Below are positions 5,526 through 5,617 of a stretch of DNA of 5,617 nt, piece after piece. Position 1 is the stretch's first letter; every line of letters starts with the position of its first letter. The translations under genes and the position numbers were made by a program. Origin of the DNA: Acidimicrobiia bacterium (GTDB lineage: Bacteria; Actinomycetota; Acidimicrobiia; IMCC26256; JACDBD01); contig JAPSGP010000222.1 of NCBI GenBank assembly GCA_031177445.1, positions 1 to 5,617 of the forward strand, read 5' to 3'. The notes beneath the pieces were generated by a model that searched no databases, was not told the DNA's origin, and saw nothing but the letters and a program-made list of their open reading frames with translations.

Positions 5526-5617
5526 ATGCTCTCTCGACTCGACGTACGCGGCCGTGATGCCGATCTACGAGCCGTGCTCTCGACCACGGCTCCTGGCGAC
5601 GCTGCCGTCGCGGAGGC
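5526..5617 (+). CDS. hisD: Probable histidinol dehydrogenase HisD, N-terminal fragment cut by the window edge
   Basis: Thirty complete codons are visible from the ATG at 5526 to the right edge. The peptide begins MLSRLDVRGRDADLRAVL and continues STTAPGDAAVAE. The opening, with a hydrophobic-x-R-hydrophobic-D-x-R-G pattern followed by an L-R-A-x-L helix and then a V-rich segment, matches the N-terminus of actinobacterial HisD. HisD is the NAD-dependent, zinc-containing enzyme that oxidises histidinol to histidine in two steps. An in-frame TGA at 5511-5513 shows that the ATG is the first possible start. The active-site residues lie beyond the window, so the call rests only on the N-terminus. 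A TACGAT -10 candidate and a dyad sit upstream, as expected for the first gene of an operon; hisC and hisB often follow in actinobacteria. Confidence 0.66.
   Translation, partial: MLSRLDVRGRDADLRAVLSTTAPGDAAVAE

Noticed and set aside
1..5617. Mobile elements, CRISPR arrays, tRNA or rRNA genes, toxin-antitoxin or defence genes
   Set aside because: No transposase, integrase, terminal inverted repeats, regularly spaced repeats, tRNA-like fold or known defence motif could be found; the window is filled by housekeeping-type genes.

Overview
The window looks like ordinary chromosome from a G+C-rich actinobacterium. The best taxonomic marker is a mycothiol synthase (MshD), since mycothiol is essentially an actinobacterial thiol. 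Codon third positions are dominated by G and C, and several genes start with GTG and lack a Shine-Dalgarno sequence but have a TANNNT hexamer 6-7 nt before the start codon. That pattern is typical of leaderless actinobacterial mRNAs. I cannot fix the genus from this sequence; a deep-branching environmental lineage such as Acidimicrobiia is only a guess.

Layout, left to right. (1) Minus strand: mshD (340-1272), followed after 13 nt by a small multi-pass membrane protein that runs off the left edge (1-326). (2) Plus strand, divergent from mshD across only 35 bp: nth, endonuclease III (1308-1961). (3) Plus strand: an exported 640-aa CocE/PepX-type alpha/beta hydrolase with its own Shine-Dalgarno sequence (2057-3979). 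(4) Plus strand: an Eis-like GNAT acetyltransferase of 394 aa (4041-5225). (5) Minus strand, convergent with it: a 64-aa charged helical protein (5233-5427). (6) Plus strand, leaving the right edge: the first 30 codons of a probable histidinol dehydrogenase, hisD (5526-5617).

The genes do not form one pathway. MshD finishes mycothiol synthesis and Nth starts base excision repair of oxidised pyrimidines, so the divergent pair shares an oxidative-stress theme, although co-regulation is inference. The hydrolase and the Eis-like acetyltransferase are co-directional but each appears to have its own expression signals. hisD probably opens a histidine biosynthesis operon to the right.

I found no mobile element, CRISPR array, RNA gene or defence system, and no convincing new multi-gene system. 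The most interesting signals are regulatory: the interlocked mshD/nth promoter pair, the recurrence of leaderless starts, and a nested dyad upstream of hisD. Every intergenic gap is shorter than 100 bases, so there is no long gene-free stretch.
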